Positions 1 to 6,435 of a stretch of 6,591 nucleotides of DNA are shown here, piece by piece. Positions within the stretch are counted from its first letter, which is position 1. Each line of letters starts with the position of its first letter. The notes below the pieces were generated by a model, which worked only from the letters and a program-made list of their open reading frames with translations, made no database searches and was not told the origin of the DNA. Source of the DNA: an uncultured Oscillospiraceae bacterium (GTDB taxonomy: Bacteria; Bacillota; Clostridia; Oscillospirales; Oscillospiraceae); NCBI GenBank assembly GCA_934533005.1, contig CAKTBC010000095.1:1-6591 (forward strand). The letters are read 5' to 3'. The translations under genes and the position numbers were made by a program.

Positions 1-32
1 GCCAGCACAGCCAGTATGATCCATCCAACCAA
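1..32 (-). CDS. Start of a hydrophobic-N-terminus protein, probably DUF2953 family (partial)
   Basis: Only about ten codons are inside the window, read from a TTG at 32-30 as (M)VGWIILAVLA, a run typical of an N-terminal membrane segment. The start is chosen because a near-consensus Shine-Dalgarno GAGGTGAT lies 4 bases upstream and because this frame alone is strongly hydrophobic. An in-frame TGA directly precedes the TTG, so the gene cannot start further upstream in this frame. The two other frames give mixed, non-membrane sequences from GTG 36 or TTG 28. From recall of clostridial genomes, scpA-scpB is often followed by a DUF2953 membrane protein and then a GerW/YtfJ sporulation protein, and a hydrophobic start fits that. 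The identity is inferred from context only and cannot be tested from ten residues. Confidence 0.4.
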   Translation of the reverse strand, partial: MVGWIILAVL

Positions 33-36
33 TCAC

Positions 37-44
37 ATCACCTC
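37..44 (-). promoter_or_regulatory. Ribosome binding site of the gene after scpB
   Basis: GAGGTGAT on the minus strand is an almost full complement to the 3' end of 16S rRNA. It lies 4 bases before the proposed TTG start at 32 and just past the scpB stop at 53-55. It is the main reason for choosing a TTG start over the nearby ATG and GTG codons. Confidence 0.6.
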
Positions 45-52
45 GTCCGGAG

Positions 53-655
53 TCATTCGATCTCCGTGATTTTGAGCTGTTCTTCTTTTTCGCTTGCCGC
101 GTCAATGGCGGCCTGGAGTTCCTGGATTCCCTCGCCTGTAGCGACGTTTGGCAGCGGCGGCAGCTCCTCGATGGAGGAAATACCCACAACGCGGAGAAAC
201 TGATCCGTCGTCCCGAAAAGGACGGGCCGTCCCGGCGCTTCCAGCCGGCCACACGGAGCGATCAGTCCGCGCTCGGAGAGGAGCGCAACGGTATAGGAAC
301 TGTCGGTCCCGCGAAGCTGCTCTATGTAAGAGCGCGTAACGGGCTGATAGTATGCGACGATTGCCAGCACCTCCAGCGCCGTCGGCGAAAGCTTTGGCTG
401 TGAGCGCTTTTCCAGCGCACGGCTGACAACGTCGCTGTATTCGCCTGCCGTAACAAGCTGCAGCCGGTTTTCCATCCGAGCCAGGCGAAAGCCGCGGCCA
501 TTTTCTTCGTACTCTTTGGCAAGCTGCTCCGCAGCCTGCCGGACATCCCACGGCTCCGCACCGAGGACCTTGGCAATGCGTTCCGTTTCCACGCTGTCTC
601 CGGCGGCAAAGAGAATGGCTTCCAGCGCCGGGCGGATCTTGTTGATTCCTACCAT
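53..655 (-). CDS. scpB: Segregation and condensation protein ScpB
   Basis: ScpB is a cytoplasmic, non-ATPase subunit of the Smc-ScpAB condensin. As a dimer of tandem winged-helix proteins it binds the kleisin ScpA and takes part in chromosome compaction and origin segregation. The 200-residue protein matches the usual length (B. subtilis ScpB is 197). An N-terminal winged helix begins at ALEAILFAAGD (residues 10-20). The hallmark second-domain segment LSPTALEVLAIVAYYQPVTR spans 89-108 and leads into IEQLRG. The conserved APGRPVLFGTTDQFL lies at 140-154 and ELPPLP at 164-169. The tail is acidic and charged, as usual. Its ATG directly follows the scpA stop (TAA|ATG, no spacer), with only a weak GGAAG upstream inside scpA, so translation is probably coupled to scpA. 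Family assignment is secure. Confidence 0.96.
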   Translation of the reverse strand: MVGINKIRPALEAILFAAGDSVETERIAKVLGAEPWDVRQAAEQLAKEYEENGRGFRLARMENRLQLVTAGEYSDVVSRALEKRSQPKLSPTALEVLAIVAYYQPVTRSYIEQLRGTDSSYTVALLSERGLIAPCGRLEAPGRPVLFGTTDQFLRVVGISSIEELPPLPNVATGEGIQELQAAIDAASEKEEQLKITEIE

Positions 656-1426
656 TTATTCTTCCGTATCCGTGAGCGCACGGCTCACATCGTATTTTCC
701 TTTTTCCCCGCTGACGCGGATGTGTCCGTCGGAGCAGAGCTCCAGCACGGACAAAAACGTTGCTACCAGCTCGCTGCGGCTTTTGCAGATGCCGAACATC
801 GATGCGAGCGACATATGCCCGTTTTTCCGAAGGAGGTCAAGAAGCTGTCCGCTCTTTTCCCGAACGCTGAACACGATCGGCTTCGGCGCGGCTCGGCGCA
901 GCGTCTCGTTTTCCTCGGGTGCTGCCTCGCCGGTGCCGCGGAGCAGTATCTGCGCGAGTGCGCTGAGAAGTTCCTCCGGCGTATGGCGGTAATCGTACGG
1001 CCGCTCCGGCAGCGGAAGCGGGCCGCGGGTGTGCATTTTCATGCCCGTCTCGGCCAGTTTCCCCAGTTCCGGAGCGATCTCGCGTACGGCGGCGATCGCG
1101 TCGCGATTTTTTAGCTGCTCCAGAGCAGAGACGAGCACTTCAAGTTCGGTCGGCTCTTTCTCCTCCGTCAGGAGCATTTTGGTTTTGATGTACATGAGAT
1201 GCGACGCCATCTGGACAAACTCGCTCGCGATCTCGAGATCCATCTCCTGCATCTTCTGAAGATAGGCCAGATACTGGTCAAGAAGCTGGGAAATCTGTAT
1301 GTCGCGAATCTCGATCTTATCCTTGGCGAGCAGCATCAAGATTAGGTCGAGCGGGCCGGTAAAATCCTCCAGCTCGTCGCGCGCGTGCACAACGCCTTCC
1401 AGATGATAGCTCGGTTCTTGGATCAT
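656..1426 (-). CDS. scpA: Segregation and condensation protein ScpA (kleisin)
   Basis: ScpA is the kleisin of the bacterial Smc complex. Its N-terminal region binds the Smc neck, its C-terminal winged helix binds the Smc head, and its middle is held by an ScpB dimer. The 256-residue protein shows the family signature DFTGPLDLILMLL at 21-33, followed by KIEIRDIQISQLLDQYL (37-53) and EIASEFVQMASHLMYIKTKMLL (65-86). A variable proline-rich linker covers about 135-182, and the C-terminal winged helix about 185-240 (LLDLLRKNGHMSLASMF and onward). The N-terminus carries about ten residues more than B. subtilis ScpA ahead of the signature (YHLEGVVHARDE), a form I associate with Oscillospiraceae-type Clostridia and which supports the ATG at 1426. 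The upstream TAAAGG (1441-1446) is 14 bases from the ATG, a poor ribosome binding site. The gene lies 17 bases after the M50 protease gene and abuts scpB. Confidence 0.96.
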   Translation of the reverse strand: MIQEPSYHLEGVVHARDELEDFTGPLDLILMLLAKDKIEIRDIQISQLLDQYLAYLQKMQEMDLEIASEFVQMASHLMYIKTKMLLTEEKEPTELEVLVSALEQLKNRDAIAAVREIAPELGKLAETGMKMHTRGPLPLPERPYDYRHTPEELLSALAQILLRGTGEAAPEENETLRRAAPKPIVFSVREKSGQLLDLLRKNGHMSLASMFGICKSRSELVATFLSVLELCSDGHIRVSGEKGKYDVSRALTDTEE

Positions 1427-1443
1427 GGGTATACCGTATGCCT

Positions 1444-2133
1444 TTACACAAAATGCGTCACAAGCCGGAAGCCAAGCTCGGCCAGGACGAAAAGTTTATC
1501 AAAGAGCCAGGAGGTCGCCGTGGAAAGCGGCCCACCGAGAACCTTCGTGGATACGAGCACGAGGAGCAATACCATACCGTAGCGCTCGTAGCGCATGAGT
1601 TTGAAATAGCTCTCATCCGGAATCAGGGAGAAAAGCACCTTGCTCCCGTCAAGCGGCGGGATCGGGATCAGGTTGAACACCGCAAGAGCAAGGCTGAGAT
1701 ACGCCGTTGTGTAAACAAGCTGAAGGATCGTCTCGGCAACGGCTCCACCGCGGTCGTACAGCGGATAATAGAGCAGCCCATAGAGGAACAGAAAGACGCC
1801 CGCCAGCAGAAAGTTGCACGCCGGTCCTGCCAGCGCCGTTACCGCCATGCCCTTTTTCGGGTTTTTGAACCGGTACATATTGACCGGCACCGGCTTTGCC
1901 CAGCCGAAGCGAAACACCACCATCATGAGAAGCCCCATGATATCAATGTGCTTTATGGGGTTGAGCGTCAGCCGTCCGGCATCCTTCGCCGTCGTATCGC
2001 CGAGGAGGTAGGCCACGTAGCCGTGGCTCAGTTCGTGCAGCGTGATGCAGAGAAGCGACGGCAGAATATTCATCACCATCTGCACCGGAACCGTCCAGTC
2101 CAGATTCTTCCAGATATTTACAAAGTCACTCAT
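1444..2133 (-). CDS. Site-2 protease family (M50) intramembrane zinc metalloprotease
   Basis: This is a 229-residue polytopic membrane protein of peptidase family M50, the group of site-2 proteases that cleave membrane-embedded substrates. The zinc-binding HELSH lies at residues 33-37 inside the first hydrophobic segment. The third-ligand motif NLIPIPPLDG is at 154-163, with the presumed zinc ligand at Asp162. GRLTLNPIKHID (53-64) and GWAKPVPVN (77-85) are also typical of the compact subgroup. There is no PDZ or CBS domain. Further hydrophobic segments lie near 67-75, 98-121, 138-158 and 187-199. I chose the ATG at 2133 because the resulting MSDFVNIW start fits the family. A GTG at 2175, overlapping the engB stop, would add 14 residues but has no ribosome binding site. 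The ATG also lacks a clear one. Substrate and biological role are unknown. Genes of this type commonly sit beside scpA in Clostridia, which suggests conserved co-transcription rather than a shared reaction. Confidence 0.92.
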   Translation of the reverse strand: MSDFVNIWKNLDWTVPVQMVMNILPSLLCITLHELSHGYVAYLLGDTTAKDAGRLTLNPIKHIDIMGLLMMVVFRFGWAKPVPVNMYRFKNPKKGMAVTALAGPACNFLLAGVFLFLYGLLYYPLYDRGGAVAETILQLVYTTAYLSLALAVFNLIPIPPLDGSKVLFSLIPDESYFKLMRYERYGMVLLLVLVSTKVLGGPLSTATSWLFDKLFVLAELGFRLVTHFV

Positions 2134-2139
2134 AGATAA

Positions 2140-2151
2140 GGTAATATTACC
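2140..2151. repeat. Perfect 12-base palindrome upstream of the M50 protease gene
   Basis: GGTAATATTACC reads identically on both strands and lies 6 bases before the ATG at 2133, in a short AT-rich stretch within an otherwise GC-rich window. With no unpaired loop it makes a poor RNA hairpin, so a protein-binding operator is the likelier role if it has one. It overlaps the candidate -10 element described separately. The pattern is certain, its function is not. Confidence 0.45.
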
Positions 2152-2172
2152 AAAAACTTTGGCAGAATACAA
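2144..2172 (-). promoter_or_regulatory. Possible internal promoter for the M50 protease-scpAB segment
   Basis: On the minus strand TTGTAT (2172-2167) and TAATAT (2149-2144) are separated by 17 bases. A TG at 2152-2151 sits in the extended -10 position. The -10 matches four of six consensus bases and the -35 only three. Transcription would begin near 2137, about 4 bases before the ATG, giving an almost leaderless message. That would be consistent with the missing ribosome binding site, but it is unusual for a Firmicute, so this is tentative. Confidence 0.25.
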
Positions 2173-2174
2173 CA

Positions 2175-2753
2175 CTAAATATTATTTTCAATGAATCCGA
2201 GCAGCTCGCGGCGACCGATCTTCGCCGTGCAGGAATATAGAAGAAGGGGAAAATCGTCATCCAGTCCGAGTACTTCCCGGATGCGTTCCAGATTCGGCTC
2301 GATCTCGCTTTTTTTGAGCTTGTCGCACTTGTTTGCAACAACGACGAAGGGGCGGCCGGCATCGAAGAAATACTCCGCCATGGTTACATCGTCCGCCGTG
2401 GGTGCATGCCGGGAATCCACGATCAGCACACCCATCGTAAAAAGGTTCGGCTCCTGAAAAAAGTCCTCCATGAGCGCTCCCCAGCGGCGGCGCTCGTCGC
2501 CGGAGACGCGGGCGTAGCCGTAGCCGGGCAGGTCGATGAAATACGTCCCGTCGACAAGGAAATAGTTGACCTGCACCGTCTTTCCCGGTGTCGCACCGAC
2601 ACGGGCGTAGTTTTTGCGGTTGAGAAGGCTGTTGATCACCGAGGACTTGCCGACGTTCGAGCGTCCGGCAAACGCGACGGCATGGCGGCCGTCGCGCAGA
2701 AATGCCTTTTTCTCCGCGGCGGACTTTACAAAATCGACTTTCTGTGTATTCAT
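2175..2753 (-). CDS. engB: Ribosome biogenesis GTP-binding protein EngB (YsxC/YihA)
   Basis: EngB is an essential TRAFAC-class GTPase in B. subtilis and many other bacteria. It acts in late assembly of the 50S ribosomal subunit in the cytoplasm. From the ATG at 2753 the protein has 192 residues, normal for the family. Visible motifs are G1 GRSNVGKS (30-37), G2 around Thr55 in GATPGKT, G3 DLPGYG (74-79), G4 NKCD (141-144) and a G5-like SCTAKIG (174-180). The family feature DSRHAPTADD is at 113-122. G4 is the classical NKxD, whereas B. subtilis and E. coli EngB carry TKAD. The start overlaps the lon stop as ATGA and has AAGGAGG (2758-2764) four bases upstream, inside the last lon codons. A GTG at 2780 is open in frame but has no support. 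Translation is probably coupled to lon. Confidence 0.97.
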   Translation of the reverse strand: MNTQKVDFVKSAAEKKAFLRDGRHAVAFAGRSNVGKSSVINSLLNRKNYARVGATPGKTVQVNYFLVDGTYFIDLPGYGYARVSGDERRRWGALMEDFFQEPNLFTMGVLIVDSRHAPTADDVTMAEYFFDAGRPFVVVANKCDKLKKSEIEPNLERIREVLGLDDDFPLLLYSCTAKIGRRELLGFIENNI

Positions 2754-5098
2754 TCCGCCTCCTTCTCCCCTGCCGGACACAGCGCCTTTTTGAGCACCTG
2801 ATCCATGTGCGATACCGCCGTGAAGTTCACGGCATTGCGCACGTTCGGATCCATTTCGGCAAGATCGCTCACGTTGTCCTCCGGCAGAAGCACCTCATGG
2901 ATCCCGGCGCGGAGCGCCGCCATCGTCTTTTCCTGAATGCCGCCGATCGGCAGCACGCGGCCGCGCAGCGTGATTTCGCCGGTCATGGCGATATCGGCGC
3001 GCACCGGTCGATTTGTGAGCGCCGAAACGACGCACAGACAGATCGCGGCGCCGGCGCTCGGCCCATCCTTCGGCACAGCGCCCTCCGGGAAGTGCAGGTG
3101 GATGTCGGTATTTTTATGGAAATCGGGATCGATACCGAGCTCCGAAGTGCGGCTGCGGATGTACGTCACCGCCGCCTGGCATGATTCCTTCATCACGTCG
3201 CCAAGATTGCCGGTCAGTTCAAGCTTCCCATTGCCCGGAACAACGGAGCACTCCACATCGAGCACTTCGCCGCCGACGCTCGTCCACGCGAGACCGTGCA
3301 CCAATCCGACGGAGTCGGTCGAGAAATTGACCTCCGGCTTGAATTTGACAGGGCCAAGCCACGGTTCAAGATCGCCCGCACGCAGGCGCAGAGATTTTCT
3401 CTCCCCGGCAGCGATGCCTCGGGCCGCCTTCCGGCAGAGCGCTGCGAGCTCGCGCTCAAGCATACGGACGCCCGATTCGCGGGTATAGAGTGCCACGATC
3501 TCGCGAATGGCGTCATCCGAAACGCGCAGCTGGTTGCCGGAGAGGCCGTGCTTCGTCCTCTGCTTGGGCAGAAGATGCCGCTTGGCGATCTGCAGCTTTT
3601 CCTCGTCGGTATAGCTGCCGAGAGAAATGACCTCCATACGGTCAAGCAGGGCACGGGGAATTGTATCCGCCGTATTCGCAGTCGTAATGAACAAAACCTC
3701 GGAGAGGTCAAACGGAATTTCCAGAAAATGGTCGCGGAAGGAGCCGTTCTGCTCACCATCAAGCGCTTCAAGAAGCGCCGCAGAGGGATCGCCCCGGTAA
3801 TCCGAGCCGAGCTTGTCGATCTCATCGAGCACGAGGACAGGATTCCGCGAGCCCGCCTGCTGGATACCGGCGATGATTCGTCCCGGCATCGCGCCGACGT
3901 AGGTTTTTCGATGGCCGCGGATCTCCGCCTCGTCGTGTACGCCGCCGAGGGAAATACGGGCGCATTTGCGGTTTGTGGCGCGGGCAATGCTCATGGCTAT
4001 GCTCGTTTTGCCGACGCCCGGAGGGCCAACAAGGCAGAGCACACCGCCCTTGACCTGTGCGGAGAGCTGCCGCACGGCAAGATATTCCAGAATACGGTCC
4101 TTGACCTTTGTAAGCCCGTAATGATCCTCGTCCAGGATCTTTTTCGCGTGGGCAATATCGGTGACGTCTTTCGTCCGCTCATTCCACGGAAGCTCCAGGC
4201 AGACGTCCAGATACGTCCGCAGCACCGCGCCCTCGGCCGAGCCGAACGGTTGCTTTCCAAGGCGCGAAAGCTCCTTGAGGAGCTTTTTCTCGATCTCGGC
4301 ATCCAGCTTGAGATCAAGGATCTTCCGGCGGTACTCTTCCAGATCGTCCGTTTCCGGGCTTTCACCCAGCTCCTCCTGGATCACGCGCATCTGCTCGCGC
4401 AGGAAATAGTCCTTCTGATTCTTCGCTACGCGCTCCGCCGCCGTAGACTGGAGATTCTGCTGAATGTCCATGATCTCCAGCTCGCGGTGCAGCATATCGC
4501 AGAGCATCGTGAGACGTTTGAGCGGCGAGCGCTCTTCCAGAAGAAGCTGCTTTTCCGCGGGCTGCAAAAAAACGTTCTGCGCAATATAATCCGAGACAAA
4601 GCCCGGCTCCTTGCGATCGGCCACGCGGAGCAGCGCCTCCGGCCCTAGCGTCCCCGAAGCCGAGGCATACTCGGCAAAGAGATCATTGCACGAGCGGATG
4701 AGCGCGGTGCATTCAAGCGTATCCGCGCCGACCAGCTCGTCGGCCAGCACCTGCACGTTTGCCCAAAGGGACGGAGACTCTGCCGTAAGGCGAAGGAGCT
4801 TGGCACGGTAGAGCCCGTCCACGATGCATTTGACGTTTCCGCCGCCAGGCGTGCGCAGGATCTGACTCAGACGGCAGATCGTGCCGACCGTATAGAGATC
4901 GTCCGTCCGGGGCGTATCGCAGGTGATGTCGCGCTGCGCCACAAGGAAGATCATCCGGTCGGTGCCGATGGCGGCGTTGAGCGCGGCAATGCTCATCGGG
5001 CGCTCCACATCAAAATGCAGCACCGTTCCGGGAAAAACCGATACGCCGCGGAGAGCAAGCGTCGGCAATGTCATGATTCGGCTGGTATTTTCGCTCAT
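2750..5098 (-). CDS. lon: ATP-dependent protease Lon (endopeptidase La)
   Basis: Lon is a homo-hexameric cytoplasmic AAA+ serine protease that removes misfolded and selected regulatory proteins. Numbering from the chosen start (782 residues, a usual length for LonA): an N-terminal substrate-binding domain starts at LPTLALRGVSVFPG (11-24) and runs to about 200, followed by a helical linker with KNQKDYFLREQM (226-237). The AAA+ module has Walker A GPPGVGKT (358-365), Walker B VLVLDEID (421-428), a sensor-1 region TTAN (472-475) and the sensor-2 segment ESGVRMLERE (541-550). The protease domain carries the catalytic Ser681 in PKDGPSAGAA and Lys724 in GGIQEKT, forming the Ser-Lys dyad, so the enzyme should be active. 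I prefer the ATG at 5098 over the one at 5113 because GGAGGA (5106-5111) sits 7 bases before the former and overlaps the latter. It follows clpX by 60 bases containing a stem-loop, and ends in a 4-base overlap with engB. No LonB-type gene is present. Confidence 0.97.
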   Translation of the reverse strand: MSENTSRIMTLPTLALRGVSVFPGTVLHFDVERPMSIAALNAAIGTDRMIFLVAQRDITCDTPRTDDLYTVGTICRLSQILRTPGGGNVKCIVDGLYRAKLLRLTAESPSLWANVQVLADELVGADTLECTALIRSCNDLFAEYASASGTLGPEALLRVADRKEPGFVSDYIAQNVFLQPAEKQLLLEERSPLKRLTMLCDMLHRELEIMDIQQNLQSTAAERVAKNQKDYFLREQMRVIQEELGESPETDDLEEYRRKILDLKLDAEIEKKLLKELSRLGKQPFGSAEGAVLRTYLDVCLELPWNERTKDVTDIAHAKKILDEDHYGLTKVKDRILEYLAVRQLSAQVKGGVLCLVGPPGVGKTSIAMSIARATNRKCARISLGGVHDEAEIRGHRKTYVGAMPGRIIAGIQQAGSRNPVLVLDEIDKLGSDYRGDPSAALLEALDGEQNGSFRDHFLEIPFDLSEVLFITTANTADTIPRALLDRMEVISLGSYTDEEKLQIAKRHLLPKQRTKHGLSGNQLRVSDDAIREIVALYTRESGVRMLERELAALCRKAARGIAAGERKSLRLRAGDLEPWLGPVKFKPEVNFSTDSVGLVHGLAWTSVGGEVLDVECSVVPGNGKLELTGNLGDVMKESCQAAVTYIRSRTSELGIDPDFHKNTDIHLHFPEGAVPKDGPSAGAAICLCVVSALTNRPVRADIAMTGEITLRGRVLPIGGIQEKTMAALRAGIHEVLLPEDNVSDLAEMDPNVRNAVNFTAVSHMDQVLKKALCPAGEKEAE
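2758..2764 (-). promoter_or_regulatory. Ribosome binding site of engB inside the end of lon
   Basis: AAGGAGG lies 4 bases before the engB ATG at 2753 and is made from the lon codons for the C-terminal EKEAE. It decides the engB start in favour of the ATG at 2753 over the upstream GTG at 2780. Confidence 0.75.
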
Positions 5099-5105
5099 AT
5101 TTCTG

Positions 5106-5111
5106 TCCTCC
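5106..5111 (-). promoter_or_regulatory. Ribosome binding site deciding the lon start
   Basis: GGAGGA lies 7 bases before the ATG at 5098. Its first G is the last base of the alternative ATG at 5113, which has no ribosome binding site of its own. The start at 5098 (MSENTSRIM) is therefore preferred, shortening Lon by five residues. Confidence 0.7.
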
Positions 5112-5122
5112 ATAGCAAACGA

Positions 5123-5139
5123 GCGGGGACATGCCCCGC
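5123..5139. terminator. GC-rich stem-loop between clpX and lon
   Basis: GCGGGG (5123-5128) and CCCCGC (5134-5139) form a perfect 6-base-pair stem around a 5-base loop. Read on the plus strand it is followed at once by CTTTTTG (5140-5146), the geometry of an intrinsic terminator for transcripts running against the genes. Read on the minus strand, the direction of all genes here, the stem is followed by TCGTTTGC, a poor U-tract. It may therefore only partly reduce clpX-to-lon read-through, or may stabilise or process the message. I saw no convincing promoter for lon in the remaining intergenic bases. Confidence 0.45.
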
Positions 5140-5158
5140 CTTTTTGCCATGTGCTTTG

Positions 5159-6421
5159 TTACACAATGTCTGAATTATCGTTCCGCAGCGCCACGGGCGG
5201 CTTGCCGTTTTTCACACAGTCCGCGGTGATGATCACGCGCTTGATGCTCTTGTCCGAAGGGACACGGAACATGATATCGGTCATGATCTTTTCCATAATG
5301 CTGCGCAGTCCGCGCGCGCCGATCTCCATTTCCAGAGCATTTTCGGCGATCGCTTCAATCGCCGCGTGGTCGTACTCGAGTTTAACGCCGTCGAGCGCCA
5401 TGAGTGCCGTGTACTGCTTGGTAATGGCGTTTTTCGGCTCGGTAAGGATGCGCTCGAGCGCTTCCTTGTCGAGAGAGTTGAGCGGTGTGATGACCGGCAG
5501 ACGGCCAACAAGCTCGGGGATGATGCCGTACTTGATCACGTCGTGCTGCTGCACCTGCGAGAGGATCTCGCCGAGATTTTTTTCCTTCTTGCTTGAGATC
5601 GCCGCGCCGAAGCCCATGCTCTTGCGATCCATGCGGTTTTCGATGATCTTGTCGAGACCGTCAAACGCGCCGCCGCAAATAAAGAGGATGTTCGTTGTGT
5701 CGATGTGGATGAACTCTTGCTGCGGGTGCTTGCGTCCGCCCTGCGGCGGAACGGCGGCGATCGTTCCTTCCAGAATTTTCAGCAGTGCCTGCTGCACGCC
5801 TTCGCCGGAAACATCGCGCGTGATCGAAACGTTCTCGCTTTTGCGGGAGATCTTGTCCAGCTCGTCGATATAGATGATACCGCGCTGGGCACGCTCCACG
5901 TCAAAATCCGCCGCCTGCAAAAGACGGAGAAGGATATTCTCCACGTCCTCGCCGACGTAGCCCGCCTCGGTAAGCGTCGTGGCGTCGGCAATGGCGAACG
6001 GCACATCAAGCACCCGCGCGAGCGTCTGCGCGAAAAGCGTTTTGCCGCTGCCGGTGGGGCCAATGAGCAGAATGTTGGACTTTTGCAGTTCAACATCAGA
6101 CTCATGACCGTGGTAGATGCGCTTATAGTGGTTATAAACGGCGACGGAAAGCGCGATCTTCGCCGTCTCCTGCCCGACGATGTACTCGTCGAGAATTTTT
6201 TTTATCTCCGCCGGCTTCGGAAGCTCGGCGATCGCAGGTGCGCTCGGCGCTTCCCTGCCCGTATCGGTGCGCTGCGGCAGATCCTCATCCACAATGTTCA
6301 TGCAAAGACGCACGCAGTCGCTGCAAATGTAGGCGCCGTTGCCGGCGATCAGCTTATCTACCTGATCCTGTGTCCGGCCGCAGAAAGCGCAGCGGATCTT
6401 TCTATCGTCTGATCTTGCCAT
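5159..6421 (-). CDS. clpX: ATP-dependent Clp protease ATP-binding subunit ClpX
   Basis: ClpX is the hexameric AAA+ unfoldase that recognises tagged substrates and threads them into ClpP. The 420-residue length equals that of B. subtilis ClpX. The N-terminal zinc-binding domain has Cys11, Cys14, Cys33 and Cys36 (CAFC ... CSDC). Walker A GPTGSGKT is at 121-128, the pore-1 loop GYVG at 154-157 and Walker B IIYIDELD at 182-189. The RKH loop lies at 230-232, ELVGRLP at 303-309 and the sensor-2 segment GARGLRS at 368-374. The ClpP-docking loop reads MGF at 269-271 (KSMGFGA), where IGF is common. All parts for ATP hydrolysis and ClpP binding are present. The ATG at 6421 is backed by GGGGAG (6427-6432) five bases upstream, and the gene follows clpP by 14 bases, so the two are surely co-transcribed. 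Confidence 0.98.
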   Translation of the reverse strand: MARSDDRKIRCAFCGRTQDQVDKLIAGNGAYICSDCVRLCMNIVDEDLPQRTDTGREAPSAPAIAELPKPAEIKKILDEYIVGQETAKIALSVAVYNHYKRIYHGHESDVELQKSNILLIGPTGSGKTLFAQTLARVLDVPFAIADATTLTEAGYVGEDVENILLRLLQAADFDVERAQRGIIYIDELDKISRKSENVSITRDVSGEGVQQALLKILEGTIAAVPPQGGRKHPQQEFIHIDTTNILFICGGAFDGLDKIIENRMDRKSMGFGAAISSKKEKNLGEILSQVQQHDVIKYGIIPELVGRLPVITPLNSLDKEALERILTEPKNAITKQYTALMALDGVKLEYDHAAIEAIAENALEMEIGARGLRSIMEKIMTDIMFRVPSDKSIKRVIITADCVKNGKPPVALRNDNSDIV

Positions 6422-6426
6422 AAGAT

Positions 6427-6432
6427 CTCCCC
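6427..6432 (-). promoter_or_regulatory. Ribosome binding site of clpX
   Basis: GGGGAG sits 5 bases before the clpX ATG, within the 14-base gap after the clpP stop. It fixes the start at 6421, which keeps the zinc-finger cysteines at their expected distance from the N-terminus. Confidence 0.65.
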
Positions 6433-6435
6433 GAA

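Noticed and set aside
1438..2139. A 233-codon plus-strand open frame covering the M50 protease gene
   Set aside because: The composition (many His, Arg, Gln and Glu) is the mirror of a hydrophobic membrane gene, no domain is visible, and the minus-strand frame carries the zinc motifs.
2754..2780. Longer engB starting at GTG 2780
   Set aside because: The added residues (MSGRGEGGG) are a by-product of the lon 3' end and the engB Shine-Dalgarno. The ATG at 2753 has an ideal site and the ATGA coupling.
3296..4648. A 450-codon open frame on the plus strand opposite lon
   Set aside because: It lies entirely inside lon, has no recognisable domain, is rich in Arg, Leu and Ala as expected of the complement of GC-rich codons, and lon has intact family motifs throughout.
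5099..5158. Heat-shock operators (CIRCE or CtsR-type) and a sigma-A promoter in front of lon
   Set aside because: No TTAGCACTC/GAGTGCTAA inverted repeat, no tandem GGTCAAA heptads and no convincing -35/-10 pair are present, so lon is probably read through from clpP-clpX.
4923..5873. A plus-strand open frame spanning the lon start, the intergenic gap and the clpX 3' half
   Set aside because: It is Ser- and Arg-rich, has no motif, and runs across the stem-loop with plus-strand terminator geometry, so it is unlikely to be translated.
5705..6412. A 235-codon plus-strand open frame opposite clpX
   Set aside because: It is a shadow of clpX codon use with no family resemblance and no ribosome binding site in a plausible context.
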